Source of the DNA: Trametes villosa
Lineage: Eukaryota > Basidiomycota > Agaricomycetes > Polyporales > Polyporaceae
Length of the DNA: 64,000 nucleotides
Direction: 5' to 3'
NCBI GenBank assembly: GCA_002964805.2
Contig: PUDQ02000069.1
Span: forward strand, 62,001 to 126,000
The position numbers and the translations under genes were made by a program. The notes under the pieces were generated by a model. The model saw only the letters and a program-made list of their open reading frames with translations. It did not search any database and was not told where the DNA came from. This document shows, one piece after another, positions 22,891-32,272 of this stretch (its first letter is position 1; every line of letters starts with the position of its first letter).

Positions 22891-24024
22891 CTACGCCGTC
22901 GGGGTGACCTCCATCTCCTCCTCCCTCCCATCAGCGAACTTGAAGCCTGACAGCGTGACCATGGGCTTCGGTGCGGCAGCCGGCGCGCGCGGCGCGGGGC
23001 GAGGCAACGTCTTGAACACACGCTACAAGGCTAGATATTAGCACGCCGTCGACGAGCGAATAAGTGAGCTACGCACCGAGATTTGGGCTGCTGGGGCGAG
23101 GCGGACGACTTCATGGGGACTAAAGAACACCTCCGTCTTTCGCATCTTCCGCGCACGCATAGTGATGATATTCACCGTCACCGCGACGTCGACGAAGTCG
23201 CCGCGCCGAATGACGAGGGGGTTGGTGCGCGCGATCGTGCCGTTCTCGCGCTGTATACCGACGACAAGGCGATGCTCAACACACCACATATGAGCAATCT
23301 TCCCTGCCCGCCCCAGGGGATCGTCTTGCCGTGTCAACGCCGAGGTGCTTTGTCGAGAAGGCTGCACCTGAGTAGAAGCGGTAAGTCAGTATAAGTCAGT
23401 AGAGGGTAAGGCTAGGCATCACTCACTTTGGTGAATACACGCCTCCTAAGGACTATGTCGCCATGGTTGTCGGGCGTGGGAGGCGAGGGTAGAACGAGCT
23501 GCTTGAAGATGAGCTCGCGGATGTTGGCCAACGCGCGAGTTTGAGCGCCAAATGCTTCCTTCGCCGACCCTCCCGTTAACGTGAGAGACTGAATTGCTTT
23601 CGGCGTGTGCTCGATTTCCCTAACAGCCGAATCGCCTGTTAGCCACGACGAGTCCAGCCTCGACCTCAGACTGCACGTACCCATTCCAATTCCCCAAAGG
23701 ATTCAAGTTCACCTCAGCCACAATCCCTTGCAACCTCAACGTCATCTCCATCCTTTCGGAGTCATGGTGGGCGGGATCGATGAGGACACGGGGCGCACTG
23801 GAGGAGTCGTCGCGATCGACGCAAAGCCACTGGCACAGCGTTTCGTAGTCCGCGGGAACGACTCTCCACGGCGGCAGGTCTTTCATCTCCGACTTGTCCG
23901 TTGCAGGTCTCCCTAGGCCGGCAGGCTAAAGATCACGCGCAAGCTGGGAGTCTGATACTGCAGGTACGGATATGAGCTTGTGACGCACGCGCAAAATCCC
24001 CTGCTTACCTGATATGAAAGACAT
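22891..24024 (-). CDS. uncharacterised protein, possible distant relative of family X
   Basis: Five exons on the minus strand, 24009-24024, 23681-23912, 23427-23619, 23077-23367 and 22891-23022, give 287 residues starting MSFISGRPATDKSEMKDLPP. All junctions use GT...AG and stay in phase; the first exon is only 16 nt. The body has a GDIVLRRRVFTK segment, a WCVEHRLVVGI strand, then IRRGDFVDVAVTVNI and TEVFFSPHEVVRL, and ends VTLSGFKFADGREEEMEV. The arrangement 'GD(F/V)V-V-hydrophobic strand' followed by a beta-rich segment recalls the family X proteins nearby (GDVVLVEARV), so a shared fold is possible (inference). No known domain was recognised. Confidence 0.6.
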
Positions 24025-24753
24025 AGCTCTGATAGAACTGCTGATCCAGGCAAGAACGCAGCGGGTTAGGAGGACGGAGCGACAGAGGCGTGGAAAGTGC
24101 AGGAATGGTGAGTACAGGAAGCGAGGGGGTGGGCGCGAAGAGAGACAGAACGGAGAAGTATGTGGGCGGTTGTAATCCACGAAGTAGGCTGACGATCAGA
24201 CTAGGCAATAGTTGTAGCGGCCCGCGCCCGCCCCTTTGCATCCCTGGCCGACGGCTATGTCGCCACCGTCAGCTCATGAGGTTGACACGCAATTCTGACA
24301 CCTCTGAACACATGCAAGTCAACGCCGACGAACGATACTTCGTTGTTGGTCCAGACCGCCCGGTGCGCCCCTCCAATTCCTCATTGACAGTGCTTACTTC
24401 TCCGCACCCGATAGTTACAAGGCCGACGCATTCGGGCTACCACGTCTGGCCTCTACGCGCGGTTTCAGGGCGTACCATCATCCCGTGCGGATCTGGGCCT
24501 TCGTCGCTTGGGCCAATTCGGATTTCACGCGCGCTCATGCGTCGTAACTCAGGGAGCTGCCAGTCTAGGCTCTGCGACGCGAACGCTGCTTGCTGAAGAC
24601 CACGTCGCACGCAAGAGTGTTGTGCGTATTACCAATGTGTGCACAATCATGGCATGCTCGCTCTCGTATAGGCGGCCGAGCGCAGGTATATAAGAAGCTG
24701 TAGTAACTGAGCTGCAGTCAGTACCACTATCTCCTCCTCCGCTTGACTCCAAC
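24025..24753. other. divergent promoter region
   Basis: 730 bases between the minus-strand gene and X1. Holds a TATA box for X1 (24687-24693); nothing coding is supported. Confidence 0.5.
24687..24693 (+). promoter_or_regulatory. TATA box of X1
   Basis: TATATAA 61 bases upstream of the X1 ATG at 24754, followed by a CT-rich stretch. Position fits a core promoter. Confidence 0.6.
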
Positions 24754-26995
24754 ATGGTGAAGAACGCCCGCAGCGACATGCCCGTCCTTCGTTCTGCCAA
24801 AAGGCAGAGGTGAGTGAAGTTCCGCTTATTGAATGTGTCTTTCCTGCTCACACCGAACCAGAGTTGCTCAAGACACCGACGCTGATCCCATGCATGTCGA
24901 GACACCCCCCGTTCGGGCAATTGCGAACCAACCCGCTGTCCGAGCGAAACAGGCCGGTATGTTCTACCGGCGTTTCTGTACCACCAATCTGTATGCTTAT
25001 ATTATGATCCAGGATCTGTGGCTGTGGACGACGCTGTCGCCGATCCTTCGCCTCAGCAGGTTGCTAAGCAGGCCACGCGCTCTACTATCCCGTCGCTGGA
25101 CCCCGCCGGCGCCTCTGTTTCTGCGCCCAGCCAAGGCCTCGTCATCAAGATACCTATCCTGCCGGGCCCCACCGGCACGTTGAAGCCCTCAGGTTCGTGA
25201 AGTGAAAGGTTGCTCTTCACACTTACTGATTATTGGTCCCAAACAGTCTCAGCCTCCGCTATCCAAGATCGTGGCCCTGGAGGTGCTGGCACGCCTCGTG
25301 TTCCGGGCGCGCTCGATGCAACCACTCGAGTTGGGGCTTGCGGGGAGACTAATGCTGTCCCGGCGAGCGCGGTCAATGCGTCTGGTGCGTATTCTCGGGT
25401 GTTTCATCGTGGCAATGCTAACTAGCCTGTACCTGTAGATGCAGGCGGTGGGCCGCTTCCGGAGATACCATTGCCGTGCGCGAGCCTTCCCCCCGTTCCT
25501 GTTGCCGTGCAGAGTGCCCCTCGCGCCGTGCAACCCACTGGCGTCTCGGCCATATCGGCAGTCGAGCAAGATCATCCTCGCGCCGATGCGAGCGCGGAAC
25601 TGCCAACTGCCCTCGCCGTGCAGCGGGTCCCTGGGCCCGACGCGAGAGCCGCCTCGCCCGCCGTCCACGCCGCAGTAGAGACAAGCGCTGCCTCTTCTTT
25701 CTTAGACGTCGATCGTTCGGCTATACCTGTCGCCACTCAAGACGCTGCCAGTCCCTGTGCGAACGCCGACCTATCGGCCACACTTTCCGCCCTACCAGGT
25801 GCTCCCAACGTCGCAGCGTCTGCCGCCGCTCCGCTTGGAGCTGTCGCGACCGCAGCCTCTCTTTCTCCGGGGATATCTCCCCGCTCATTATCAGGGCCTA
25901 GCGTCGCTGGGGCTGGTATCGCAGCGCTTCCCGGGGCGACTGTAGTACAGGCTGCAGTGCCCCCTGTTCGTCATGATGGAGGTGCGCCGCGGCTGCAGTA
26001 GCTGACTTCAATTCTCTTTTGCTAACGCTGATAGGACAGCTACGAACGAGACATCGCCTGCAAGCCTCGAGGCGGCCACCGGTAGCGGCCACGTTCAACC
26101 GGCGCTGCTGCCCGCTCCTGTCATTGCGTCTGAGCCCGCCATGCCGACGGAGATCGAGTTCACCGGGCTCAGCTACGTCCCTGACGCGGTGATAACGTGA
26201 GCCATTGGTCTCTGATCGTGTGCGCTCGCAGCTAACAAGCTTTCCAGACGAATGCGCGCCATTGCGAGGTACCGGGAGATCATGAGCAACCGCTACGCGC
26301 TGTCCACAGTCCCGCGTACCGCTGACTGGGGGCGCACTCCTCGGACGGAAAAGGTCTTATGCATCGGCGGCAAACCCATCAATATCTGGTTCGTAGCCCG
26401 CATACATTCGCTCTGGTTTTTCGATCGCAACGGCGACCCGCATCTGCGCGTCAACGTCGGGGCAACCCTTCACTGTGAACAAGACCTCGCCGCAGTGAGC
26501 TATCTTTCCGGCAAGGCACGCCCTCGTCCCCGTAAGCTCTCCCTTTCGTACCTGTGTTTTGTTTCAGCGCGGCTAACACGTGGGTTTGCAGATGAGACTG
26601 CGAAAACGGTGTACGCGGGGCGCCTTTGCAGTCACCGCGAGAAGGGCGAGTACTCCCACACGGTGCGTTCCTTAATCCTCTCGCGTACAACCCGTGTCTG
26701 ATGAGGTTTCAAGGCGACCGCCTTCACGCAGGTTTACGACGCGACTACCCGGCTTACGGCGAAGTCAGCTATGCCCCAGCTTAGCCCGGTGGATCTCGGC
26801 AAGAACGACATCGCCGTCATCGAGTGCCACCTGACTCGCTGGAAGCGTGCGTCGGACGGCAAGGCCAAGAAGACCTGGAACGAGTTCGACGTCGGCTTCG
26901 AGCTCAACACGATCTATCTGCTGTACTCGGCGCCCGCTGACGTCGATGATGGTGCCGGTGTGGACGCCGCCGACGAGATCACTGTAGACTTGTGA
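24754..26995 (+). CDS. family X protein 1 (X1)
   Basis: Nine exons (24754-24809, 24862-24956, 25013-25192, 25247-25384, 25439-25997, 26035-26196, 26248-26531, 26592-26662, 26732-26995) give 602 residues. The first 390 residues are low-complexity, rich in Ala, Pro, Val and Ser. The C-terminal 210 residues form a conserved module shared with X2 and X3: a leading basic helix (TRMRAIARYREI), PRTADWGR, INIWFVARIHSLWFFDRNGDP, the motif VYDATT, then DIAVIECHLTRWK and WNEFDVGFELNTIYLL. The exon 5 donor (GTAGCT) is weak and is the least certain join. The long disordered N-terminus is unique to this copy. Function unknown; the C-terminal pattern of alternating strands could be an OB-like barrel (inference only). 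Confidence 0.65.
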
Positions 26996-27140
26996 TCGGG
27001 GAACCGCTGACAGCGCCCTGCGTCGACTCCAGCCTAGAATATACTTGTACTTGCAATTTAATACCTCATTTTTCGCCGCTGCACTGACCAGCCCATAATA
27101 CTCTGCCTGACTCGTCGGAATCCTCCCGTCCGCCTACACC

Positions 27141-27908
27141 ATGGCGCCGACGTTCTCCCCCTCCATAACCGCCGACATCCTTGTGCATATGGACCTCGTC
27201 ACGCTCCTCGCCTTCCGAGGAACCTCTCGCGACTCGCTCCAGCTCGTCAGAAAGCACCTCATGCGCAACATCCTCCAACTCGTCGGCCGCTTTGTGCCCA
27301 ACCCGGGTCTCCTTCTCATGAAGCTGGGCCAACATGGCGCGTTCATCTCGGGCTCAACCGCCCTCCAGTTCTTCCTCCGCCACACCGATCTCCAGCCCAG
27401 GAACCTCGACATATTCCTACCCGTCGACAGTATGTCGCGCCTCCTCGCCCATATCCTGTACGACCAGGGCGGCGTCGTCGTGTATCCCACCTATTCTCGC
27501 GTGGTCGAGACCCAAGACCTCCTCGCCGAACAGGTCATCACCCTCAGTACCCTACACGGAGAGGTCACCCTGTGGCAGAGCGAGACGCCTACGCCGTTCC
27601 TCCCCATTGCGTGCGGGCCGACCTCCCTCCACTTCGTCTACCTCAATCCGCAGTACTTTGGGTGCGCCTACCCGTCCCTGCTCTTCAAGCAGCGCGGCCT
27701 CCTCGGAAGGCCGGACCTGTCCGGGTTCGACAACGCGCTAGCCAAATGCCGCGCTCGCGGACTGGATTTTCGTTTCTTCACCCGCATGTGGAACGACTCC
27801 GCACATCACGGCAGCTGCGCTGGGAGGTACTACGCATGTCCCGCTCAACAGCGGACATTTTCGGACGGTGGGAGTCTCCGCGTACGGATGTCGCCGTTGA
27901 TGGATCAG
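27141..27908 (+). pseudogene. FBX-B, 5' part, split by LTR retrotransposon
   Basis: 256 codons of an FBX-A paralog starting at ATG 27141: F-box-like SITADILVHMDLVTLLAFRG, then FISGSTALQFF...NLDIF (first Asp of the DxD replaced by Asn), CAYPSL, RGLDFRFF and RMWN. The reading frame runs exactly to the target-site duplication ATCAG (27904-27908), where the LTR begins. It continues into the LTR for 53 foreign codons before a stop at 28068-28070. The missing C-terminus lies 22.7 kb away at 50585-50695 in the correct frame. The disruption is certain; any truncated product would lack the CGAACA-containing tail. Confidence 0.9.
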
Positions 27909-28200
27909 TGTAAAACTCACGGTGGGGTGCCTTTGCGGCCCCTATTCCCTCGGGTGTACTGGACCGGGCTCGTATTAGCTCGGCGTACTCCTGGGGGGAT
28001 GGTGGGGGTGTGCAAAGGACTTGCCCCCACCAGGCGCCCGGGGTCCGAATACCCGGGGCCGTACGCGTAGATTAGATACATGAGGTAGGCGCGCGCGATA
28101 ACGCGCGCGCAAGTATTTCTACGCAGGACGGATGCACGAATAAGTGCATCCGTTAAGGATATACGATACGAGGAGTGCGCTATATTGCGCACTCCTTACA
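27909..28200 (-). repeat. 3' LTR
   Basis: 292 bp, TG...CA, apparently identical to 50288-50579. Holds three consecutive perfect hairpins with 6-base loops near 28089-28110, 28128-28153 and 28171-28196. Confidence 0.95.
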
Positions 28201-28212
28201 CTCTCCCCCTCC
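28201..28212 (-). promoter_or_regulatory. polypurine tract
   Basis: GGAGGGGGAGAG on the minus strand, directly abutting the 3' LTR, as expected for plus-strand DNA priming in LTR retroelements. Confidence 0.75.
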
Positions 28213-28547
28213 AGACCCGTGTACGGGGCGAAATAAGAATTATTATAGTAAGGTGGGGGGCCACAACTAATAGTGGCCAGTACGCCCTAATTACAAGACA
28301 TCACCGGGGCGTTAGGTGAGCTCGAGGGGCTGCAATAATAGCAGCGGCGTCTGGATGTACACGACGATACTCGACGAGGTATCGCGCGGCAGTGGGCAGG
28401 GGAAGAAAGATTACGAAGGAAGTCACAGTAATAGTGACCCCCTCTGGCTGCGAATAGTAGCAGCGAGTATGCCGTATGGTGGTAGGCCCGAACAGCTGGC
28501 ATGGCTGTGGGGTGGTCTTGGAGGATCGCTAACGTACATGGAGACGA
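28213..28547. other. 3' non-coding part of the retrotransposon
   Basis: Between the extra-ORF stop and the polypurine tract. No coding feature seen. Confidence 0.5.
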
Positions 28548-31064
28548 TTAAGTCTCCATGTCCTCGTTCGCGTCGTTAGGCGGGGGAGCATCTGCCCCAG
28601 CGTCCTCTCGAGGTTCTTGACGAGCCTCCTCACCGTCGTTTGATACGGCGGGAGGCTCGGGGTCTTCAGCGGAAGCAGCCGTGGAAGACTGCACCGCTGG
28701 CTCAACGTCCATCTCGTCGTTGGGCGGAGGATCGTTGGGGGTGGATGCGTTGGTGGAGGGAGGCGCGGGAGGTATAACTCCCAACGCCTCGAGAGTGGGT
28801 ACAGTGGGGACGTCCGCAATACTGCGGACGCCCGTGAATACGAGGTCGCGGTCGTCAGGCATCATGCCCTGTTGCCCGGCGCGCGACCGGTACGCCGCGA
28901 CTTGGTGCTCGTCGGCCCATTCGAAGGTGACGCCGATTTGAGCGTACCATCGCGCGACGTGGAAGAGCGAGAGTGCGTCTTCGGCGAAACTGCCGGGGTA
29001 TGTGGTAGAGCCTCCGTCGGTATTGACGGGGTATCCGCCGCGTTGGACGATGTCGCGGTACAGCCCGCGCACTGAAAACAGTGTGTTGGCCATGACGATC
29101 CAACGTCCCCGAGATTCGGGCTCGGTGCCGCGCCGAAGCGGCAACCGAGCCATCCGATGGAACTCGACGTGGGTGAGTTGAGGACGGCCGGAGCCATCAA
29201 CAATCATCCACGGAGGGGTTCGGTCGCGGTACAACGCAAACCAGTCCCTGAGCTCGGTCGCGGGTGCGTCGTACCGGGGCTGGGGACGACGTCCTTGACG
29301 GGCGCGAGTTCGAGGTTGGGGACGCAGTCGGCTTGAGGGGATCGGTAGGTGGCCCGTGTGCATAGGCACGAGACCAGGCGGAGTGTAGGCCGTGGAATGG
29401 CCGATGGTGGCGAGATGGGGAGGCTTGTCGGGATTCCGCCAAGAATCGGCGAGAACCCGTAGCCCGCGCACGCTAGTGTACGACGGGTTGTCGTTGACCT
29501 GCGCCAGCAGGTGTTGGATCCGGTGGCGCGCCTCGCCCATGTCGATAGCGGCAGCGTCCATAATCGACCGCGCGTGGGCTTCAGTCACTGGTACAAAGTC
29601 GTACCAGTGGTTCGCACGCTGCGGGTCGGTATTGGCCGGCAGCGCGAGGAGGTGGTGGGGCCAGCCGGGCACTTGACGATCGGGCTGCTGCCAACCGCTG
29701 GGCAGGAGGACCGTCGGCTGGCTCTGGGTGACCGACGCGGGGATGGGGAGGCCTCGACGATTGTACCGACTGATGGTACGATCCTTGAGTCGTTTGAATC
29801 GACTCTCGTCGAAGTCCTCCTCGTCGCCCGAGCTGTTCTCCCAGTCGACCATGGGATGTTCTCGCTCAGGCGCCGGAAGTGACACCCGAGGCGCGTTTGG
29901 CGACGACGACGGGCCAGCAATGGGCTGCGTCGTCGCGGATGCCGACGCGGACGCGGAGCCTGTTACGGACTCACGCGGTGGCGGGTTTGTGGGGCGAGGA
30001 GGTGACCGAGCACGAGGCGGCGTCCTCGCCCTTCGTGGCGGGGAGGTTGCACGACGCGACGGCCCTTGTTGCGGCGAATACGGGCGGCGAGAGGGGCCCG
30101 ACGTCGATACTGACGCCTGGCCTCGGTCTTCTTGTCGACGAGGGCTGGCTTCGCGTGCATCCCGAGGCCTATCATAGGTCCTCGGGCGGCTTCGCAGCTG
30201 CCGGTTGGCCTGCTCCAGCTGCTCCTTCAACCGCGAGTTTTCGTCGCGGGCCTGCTCAAGCTGCTGGGTAGCGGTATTCCGCTCCCGTCGATACCGCTCC
30301 ATGCGGTCGTTGTTCTCGGTGCCCTGTCGTCGAGCTTCCGCCAACTGCGACAAAAGCTCCTGCATCCTCCGCGTGTGCTCTTCGCGCTCTATCACGCGCT
30401 CGGCCGCGGTTCCTCCCCCTTCGGAGCGTTGATGCTCCTGGAAGTACTGCCAGAACCGAGACTGCAGTTGAGCTTGAACGCTCGACTGCGCGTCCCGGAA
30501 CGACGATTCGTTCTGTGCAGCAACGTAGTGCCGCACGAACTCCTCACACAACGGGCATTGGGCCGTGTGAGCGACCAGCAACGACTGATTGGGCACCGGG
30601 CCCCAGCTCATGTGGTTGAGGGGCATGAGCGGGGGCATGCCGGGCATCGTCGTGGCGGGCGTCGGGATACTTGACGAACCGTACGCCGATTGAGGCGCAC
30701 GGTTGAGGGCCGCAGGGTTCCCATAAGGTATGCCCAATGGCTGCTCCGGCGACCAGCCGTACGTTGATGCGTACCCGAACGGGTTCGAGGGCATCATAGC
30801 CTGGCGTGGCTGTTGCTGTTGAAACAGCTGCTGCACTTGGGGCGGCAGCTGTGCGGCATACATGCCCTGCATCGAATAAGATGCAGGGCCCGGAGCAGGC
30901 ACGCCCATTTGGACGGCCTGCACGTCGTGAGGGGGGTTCTGGGGCATTGCGGGTGGCGGTTGTGGCGGTTGTGGCGGTTGAGCGTCCACGACCATTTCGG
31001 TCGTGGACGCGGGGACTTGGGACGTGGGCGGCGCGGAGCCTTGAGGTTGCTGGTTTGGGTCCAT
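28548..31064 (-). CDS. extra retrotransposon ORF downstream of pol (coiled-coil protein)
   Basis: 838 residues from ATG 31064. It lies after pol and before the 3' LTR, the position occupied by env in retroviruses, on the element's coding strand. It is not an envelope: there is no signal peptide or membrane span from the true ATG. Residues 1-170 are Pro/Gln-rich; a Cys pair occurs in TAQCPLCEEFVRHY; about residues 200-290 form a heptad-rich coiled coil (RRMQELLSQLAEARRQ, LEQARDENSRLKEQLEQANR); then an Arg/Ser/Pro-rich section; then a folded-looking C-terminal region (WYDFVPVTEAHARSIMDAAA, PPWMIVDGSGRPQLTHVEFH, FSVRGLYRDIVQRGGYPV, YPGSFAEDALSLFHVARWYA). Basidiomycete Gypsy elements sometimes carry such an extra ORF; its role is unknown. 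An upstream in-frame TTG gives a false signal-peptide look and was not used. Confidence 0.75.
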   Translation of the reverse strand: MDPNQQPQGSAPPTSQVPASTTEMVVDAQPPQPPQPPPAMPQNPPHDVQAVQMGVPAPGPASYSMQGMYAAQLPPQVQQLFQQQQPRQAMMPSNPFGYASTYGWSPEQPLGIPYGNPAALNRAPQSAYGSSSIPTPATTMPGMPPLMPLNHMSWGPVPNQSLLVAHTAQCPLCEEFVRHYVAAQNESSFRDAQSSVQAQLQSRFWQYFQEHQRSEGGGTAAERVIEREEHTRRMQELLSQLAEARRQGTENNDRMERYRRERNTATQQLEQARDENSRLKEQLEQANRQLRSRPRTYDRPRDAREASPRRQEDRGQASVSTSGPSRRPYSPQQGPSRRATSPPRRARTPPRARSPPRPTNPPPRESVTGSASASASATTQPIAGPSSSPNAPRVSLPAPEREHPMVDWENSSGDEEDFDESRFKRLKDRTISRYNRRGLPIPASVTQSQPTVLLPSGWQQPDRQVPGWPHHLLALPANTDPQRANHWYDFVPVTEAHARSIMDAAAIDMGEARHRIQHLLAQVNDNPSYTSVRGLRVLADSWRNPDKPPHLATIGHSTAYTPPGLVPMHTGHLPIPSSRLRPQPRTRARQGRRPQPRYDAPATELRDWFALYRDRTPPWMIVDGSGRPQLTHVEFHRMARLPLRRGTEPESRGRWIVMANTLFSVRGLYRDIVQRGGYPVNTDGGSTTYPGSFAEDALSLFHVARWYAQIGVTFEWADEHQVAAYRSRAGQQGMMPDDRDLVFTGVRSIADVPTVPTLEALGVIPPAPPSTNASTPNDPPPNDEMDVEPAVQSSTAASAEDPEPPAVSNDGEEARQEPREDAGADAPPPNDANEDMET

Positions 31065-31365
31065 GGGGTCGTTGGCGAGGTTGAGCGGGTGAGCGAGAGG
31101 GTGGTGGGCGAGTGTGAGTGCGAGAGCGAAGAGGAGGGCTACGACGCGCGAGCTGGCAAGTCTCGCCAAGTCCGCTAGGGTCGGCGGGCGCTTCCGAATC
31201 GGAGCTCCAATTGACTTTCAATCGCGTGTCGCGTCGCGTCCTCTGGTCTCGTGACCGTTCTGGCCGATCTCGATTATTGGGATCGGCCCGGACGGTGGCT
31301 GTGCTCGCGCTTACCCCGTCCGAATAGTTCGGACTGGCACTTGAGCTCGACCATTACGGTCGGGT
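31065..31365. other. spacer between pol and the extra ORF
   Basis: About 300 bases on the minus strand between the pol stop and ATG 31064; probably leader for the extra ORF. Nothing else seen. Confidence 0.45.
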
Positions 31366-32013
31366 TCAAGGCTCTCGGGTTACGGCTATTGTTGCCGTAG
31401 CCTTGTCTTTCCTCGGCAACGCTCGCCAGTCTCGGGCCCCCATAAGCTGGCAGTACTCATCGAGTGCTGCCAGGTCCTTACAATGATCGTAAGGTTCCCA
31501 AGTATGGTCGCCAAGAGTCCACCGAACATGGAATTGGCACTTATTGCCCTTCCACTCGTGTCCGACTATTTCGTCCACGAGCCACTCGGTATCGTCGGGT
31601 TGTCCAAAATCGTAGAAGGCCTGTGCTTCCCGATGTGGGAATTCAGCATCGTCATTGGGCTCATGCCGCCGTAACAGCGAGACATGAAACCTCGGATGTA
31701 TACGCCTGTCTCGCAATTCCGCGGGCAGGTCCAAGACATAGTTGGACGTGTGCGGAAGGCACTCGACTATTCGGTACGGTCCGACGTATTTAGGTACGAG
31801 CTTTCTCGCTCGTCCCTTAGGAATAGCCAGGTTCTTCGTGGACAAATATACCATATCGCCCACTTCGAATTCGGGCTCTTCTTGCCTATGCTTATTGGCA
31901 TAGTGCGTCTGGGATACACGCGCGTCGATAATGGCGTCGTGTGCTGCTTCAAGGTTTGCCTTGGCTCGTTGCGCAAATTCGCGCACACCATGGAAAGGTG
32001 ATTCGGTTTTAAT
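31366..32013 (-). CDS. pol 3' part: integrase C-terminus with chromodomain (fragment)
   Basis: The continuation of the interrupted pol gene. Coding resumes at the KDZ target duplication (32007-32013) with the post-catalytic integrase sequence: FAQRAKANLEAAHDAI, FEVGDMVYLSTKNL, KLVPKYVGPYRIVE and IHPRFHVSLLRRH, the GPY/F module. A chromodomain follows (WLVDEIVGHEWKGNKCQFHVRWTL, TWEPYDHC). It ends at 31366. Chromodomains in fungal Gypsy integrases bind modified histone tails and steer insertion. Removing the KDZ element and one target copy would put this part in frame with the upstream pol part, so the break is recent. Confidence 0.9.
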   Translation of the reverse strand: MKTESPFHGVREFAQRAKANLEAAHDAIIDARVSQTHYANKHRQEEPEFEVGDMVYLSTKNLAIPKGRARKLVPKYVGPYRIVECLPHTSNYVLDLPAELRDRRIHPRFHVSLLRRHEPNDDAEFPHREAQAFYDFGQPDDTEWLVDEIVGHEWKGNKCQFHVRWTLGDHTWEPYDHCKDLAALDEYCQLMGARDWRALPRKDKATATIAVTREP

Positions 32014-32272
32014 CACCAGTAGTTGCCACCATTGTATTACAATCACCCACCCACCTGGTAGTTTCATTGTGTATTCAATGACCACCCAATTGTCTTGTTA
32101 TATATGTGGAGGGCTGTTGTATATGTATTGTACAAACACTGCCCATTGTTATAATTGTTTTTCCTAGCAGACAGTGCACTGTTGTGTATTATTGTCAATC
32201 CTATGTATTACATGCCAGGGTCTGTTGTTTATCATTGTCAATGTCTAATCACCCCTTGGTCTATTGTGTATT
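32014..32272 (+). repeat. KDZ left terminal inverted repeat
   Basis: 259 bp, matching the reverse complement of 44046-44304 without a visible mismatch; the first difference is T at 32273 versus A on the other arm, where the subterminal repeats begin. Confidence 0.92.

Noticed and set aside
31065..31169. Signal-peptide-like N-terminus of the extra retrotransposon ORF
   Set aside because: That extension begins at TTG, not ATG. The first ATG is at 31064 and lacks a signal peptide, so an envelope-like secreted protein is not supported.
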